Assembly: GCA_013697225.1 (NCBI GenBank)
Contig: JACCXG010000291.1
Coordinates: 1-7,923, forward strand
Reading direction: 5' to 3'
Length of the DNA: 7,923 bases
DNA from: Acidobacteriota bacterium
Lineage (GTDB): Bacteria; Acidobacteriota; Vicinamibacteria; Vicinamibacterales; 2-12-FULL-66-21
Shown here in pieces: positions 6,123-7,923 of this stretch. Below the pieces are notes generated by a model. It searched no databases and was not told the origin of the DNA. It saw nothing but the letters and a program-made list of their open reading frames with translations. A program made the position numbers and the translations under genes. The stretch's first letter is position 1, and every line of letters starts with the position of its first letter.

Positions 6123-6998
6123 GTGACGATCGACGCCTATCTGGCCTACCTGCGCGACGTGAGGCGCATGTCGGACAACACGCTCGAGAGCTACGCCCGC
6201 GACCTTGCGGCGCTCGGAAGCTTTGCCGCCGACCACGAGCGGGACGTGAGCACACTCGACCGGCGGGACCTCGAAGCGTTCGTACGCGGTCTGATGGCCA
6301 GCGGGCTCTCGCCTCGCTCGACGGCGAGGGCAGTGGCCTGCGTCCGCGGTTTCTACCGGTTCGTGGCCGTTGAGGCGGGACGGGAGGCCAGTGCGGCCGA
6401 CGACCTCCGGGCCCCGCGCGCCTGGCCAGCGCTCCCCCGGTTCCTGGATCTGGAGGAGGTGGATCGGCTGCTTGCCGCTCCCGATCCTTCGACCCCGCGA
6501 GGGCTTCGCGACAAAGCGCTCGTCTCCGTCCTCTACGCCACCGGACTGAGGGTGTCGGAGCTTCTCGCGCTGAAGCTCCCGAACCTCTACATGGACGAGG
6601 GCTACCTGACATGCGTGGGGAAGGGGAGCAAGGAGCGGCTGGTCCCCATCGGCCAGGAGGCCATCGCGTGGGTGCGCCAGTATGTTGCGTCCGGACGCCC
6701 CCTCCTGGTCACGCGCCCTTCCCCCTGGCTGTTCGTGAACGCCCGCGGGGGGCCGCTCTCCCGCGTGGGATTCTGGAAGCTGCTCAAGGAGTACGGCATC
6801 AAGGCGGGAATCACGCACGACATCAGCCCGCACCTTCTTCGTCACTCCTTTGCCACGCACCTTCTCGATCGTGGCGCGGATCTGCGCGCCATTCAGCTGA
6901 TGCTCGGGCATGCGGATCTTTCGACTACGCAGATCTACACGCACGTTCTGGAGGCGAGGTTGAGGACCGTCTATGACAAGTTCCACCCGCGGCGGTGA
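6123..6998 (+). CDS. xerD: Site-specific tyrosine recombinase XerD
   Basis: A 291-residue tyrosine recombinase (E. coli XerD is 298), which with XerC resolves chromosome dimers at dif. It has an N-terminal SAM-like core-binding domain (about residues 1-85) and a C-terminal catalytic domain (about 105-285). Catalytic set: R143 in ATGLRVSELLAL, K167 in VGKGSKERLVPI, H237 and R240 in PHLLRHSFATHLL, H263 in LGHADLSTTQIYTHV, and nucleophile Y272. The C-terminal KFHPRR resembles the HHPR end of XerD rather than XerC, so I call XerD with moderate certainty over XerC. The start is GTG with a good ribosome binding site, and the N-terminus aligns with the family (IDAYLAYLRDVRRMSDNTL). There is no integrase-type extension, attachment site or phage gene nearby, so a housekeeping recombinase fits better than a mobile-element integrase. 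It is divergent from murQ and functionally unrelated to it. Confidence 0.93.
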   Translation: MTIDAYLAYLRDVRRMSDNTLESYARDLAALGSFAADHERDVSTLDRRDLEAFVRGLMASGLSPRSTARAVACVRGFYRFVAVEAGREASAADDLRAPRAWPALPRFLDLEEVDRLLAAPDPSTPRGLRDKALVSVLYATGLRVSELLALKLPNLYMDEGYLTCVGKGSKERLVPIGQEAIAWVRQYVASGRPLLVTRPSPWLFVNARGGPLSRVGFWKLLKEYGIKAGITHDISPHLLRHSFATHLLDRGADLRAIQLMLGHADLSTTQIYTHVLEARLRTVYDKFHPRR

Positions 6999-7047
6999 AA
7001 CAGAACCCGGCGGGAGTCAGGATCAGTGCAGTTCACGCGGAGCAAAA

Positions 7048-7053
7048 TATTAT
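7048..7053 (+). promoter_or_regulatory. Possible -10 element in an AT-rich island upstream of the PHP gene
   Basis: TATTAT, 5 of 6 to the -10 consensus, inside an AT-rich patch (about 7041-7072) that contrasts with the GC-rich surroundings. The expected -35 position has no good hexamer. If used, transcription would start near 7060, about 44 nt before the GTG at 7104. Confidence 0.3.
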
Positions 7054-7103
7054 CACATCGTGAAAAATAAACAGATGACAAGTCCTGCCGATCTCCCCGA
7101 GAT

Positions 7104-7923
7104 GTGAACCTCCTTGTGCGCACCCCCTCATTCCGTACTCTGATTGCCGCCGTCACGACGTTCCTGCTCCTTTTCGGAGCGCTCGTCCTCCTGACAGGAC
7201 CGCCGGCGCCGCTTCGGCTGGGCGTCCTCCCTGGCCGGAACACGGTGCGCGGCGCGCTTCACATCCATACGACCCGGTCCGATGGGGCGCTCGGGAAGCG
7301 CGACGTTGCGGCGGCCGCCGCGCGTGCGGGACTCCAGTTCGCCATATTTGCGGAACACGGGGATGCCACGACACCTCCGGATCCTCCGGCTTACATCGAG
7401 GGCGTCCTTTGTCTCGACGGCGTCGAGATCAGCACAAACGAGGGGCACTATCTGGCGCTGGGGTTACCGGCTGCCCCTTATCCGCTGGGTGGGGGTGCCC
7501 GGGCGGTGGTGGAAGATGTGGCACGCCTCGGCGGGTTCGGACTGGCAGCGCACCCGTTCTCGGCGCGGCAGGAGCTCTCCTGGTCGGATTGGGACCCGCA
7601 GGTTGACGGGCTCGAGTGGCTGAACGCCGACAGCGAGTGGCGCGACGAGGGGGGGCTCATGCTGTCTCGGGCTCTTCTCGAGTATCTCTGGAGGCCACCT
7701 GGAGCACTGGCCCGGCTGCTGGACCGTCCGGGAGACGCTCTGGCGATGTGGGATCGCCTCGCGTCCAGGCGGCCGGTCGTTGGGCTCGCGGGTCATGACG
7801 CCCACGGGGGATTCGGTGCGGAATCGGGGGAGTCCTCCGGCCGCCGGCTGCACCTCCCCTCGTATGAGGCGGCGTTTCGGACGTTCTCGATCGTCGCCCG
7901 GCTGCCCACCGCTCCTACAGGAG
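7104..7923 (+). CDS. Membrane-anchored PHP-domain metallohydrolase (partial, C-terminus off the edge)
   Basis: 273 codons are visible and the frame is open to the right edge. Residues 12-31 form one hydrophobic segment preceded by R6 and R11: a signal anchor or signal peptide, so the enzyme domain probably lies outside the cytoplasm. From residue 50 on it shows PHP-family metal ligands: HIHTTRSDG at 53-61 (H53, H55, D60), EHGD at 84-87, GVEISTNEGHYLALGLP at 106-122 (E108, H115), AAHP at 148-151 (H150) and GHDAHG at 230-235 (D232, H234). This pattern fits the CehA/McbA-type branch of PHP metallohydrolases; the substrate (phosphoester, carbamate or other) cannot be read. The start is GTG at 7104: an in-frame stop at 7068 excludes earlier starts, there is no ATG early in the frame, and the ribosome binding site is weak. 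A second GTG at 7116 is possible. It has no evident link to the amino-sugar genes. Confidence 0.8.
   Translation, partial: MNLLVRTPSFRTLIAAVTTFLLLFGALVLLTGPPAPLRLGVLPGRNTVRGALHIHTTRSDGALGKRDVAAAAARAGLQFAIFAEHGDATTPPDPPAYIEGVLCLDGVEISTNEGHYLALGLPAAPYPLGGGARAVVEDVARLGGFGLAAHPFSARQELSWSDWDPQVDGLEWLNADSEWRDEGGLMLSRALLEYLWRPPGALARLLDRPGDALAMWDRLASRRPVVGLAGHDAHGGFGAESGESSGRRLHLPSYEAAFRTFSIVARLPTAPTG

Noticed and set aside
5938..6612. N-terminal extension of murQ upstream of 5937
   Set aside because: The frame stays open, but the peptide is Arg/Pro/Ser-rich, overlaps the promoter-like element and the start of xerD on the other strand, and MurQ homology begins just after 5937.
6123..6998. Tyrosine recombinase as part of an integrated mobile element
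   Set aside because: Its length, motif set and C-terminal HPR match housekeeping XerD. No flanking tRNA, direct-repeat attachment sites, phage or conjugation genes were seen.
6978..7017. Intrinsic terminator after xerD
   Set aside because: Only short GC stems (for example CACC/GGTG and CCCG/CGGG) are present, and none is followed by a T-run.
7649..7655. Run of seven G in the PHP gene as a programmed frameshift site
   Set aside because: The reading frame is intact across it and PHP motifs continue downstream in the same frame. It is simply two Gly codons following a GAG codon.

Overview
The window is a GC-rich, densely coding bacterial chromosome segment with gaps below about 190 bp and no insertion sequence, tRNA, rRNA or CRISPR array that I can see. 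The codon style, the Na+/solute symporter, the BadF-type sugar kinase and the GHL10 glycosidase would fit an Acidobacteriota-like soil bacterium (for example Vicinamibacteria), but that assignment is low-confidence inference.

Layout, left to right. (1) A minus-strand operon read from about 3151 down to 1: a secreted GHL10-family glycoside hydrolase (1856-3151), an SSS-family sodium:solute symporter (314-1855) whose GTG start directly abuts the hydrolase stop codon, and the N-terminal part of a class C beta-lactamase-like serine hydrolase (1-264, running off the left edge). (2) A divergent plus-strand pair: a BadF/BadG-type N-acetylhexosamine kinase (3225-4166) and a Bacillus-type glucosamine-6-phosphate deaminase NagB (4192-4956). 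(3) A minus-strand N-acetylmuramic acid 6-phosphate etherase MurQ (4966-5937), convergent with nagB with only 9 bp between stop codons. (4) A divergent XerD tyrosine recombinase (6123-6998). (5) The start of a membrane-anchored PHP-domain metallohydrolase (7104 to the right edge).

Genes in blocks 1-3 read as one salvage route for peptidoglycan amino sugars. GHL10 (related to E. coli DigH, which cuts peptide-free glycan strands) and possibly the serine hydrolase (similar in fold and context to Bacillus AmiE) would free MurNAc and GlcNAc. The symporter would import them, the kinase would phosphorylate them, MurQ would convert MurNAc-6P to GlcNAc-6P and D-lactate, and NagB would convert GlcN-6P to fructose-6P and ammonia. 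No PTS transporter, MurR-type regulator or NagA deacetylase is present in the window, so this is a PTS-independent version with at least one step encoded elsewhere. XerD and the PHP protein appear to be unrelated neighbours.

Non-coding signals worth noting: two promoter-like elements sharing the -35 string TTGACACCC in front of the two minus-strand units of the pathway; a five-run G-quadruplex motif on the coding strand across the symporter stop codon and just upstream of the serine hydrolase ribosome binding site; and an AT-rich island with a good -10 match between xerD and the PHP gene.
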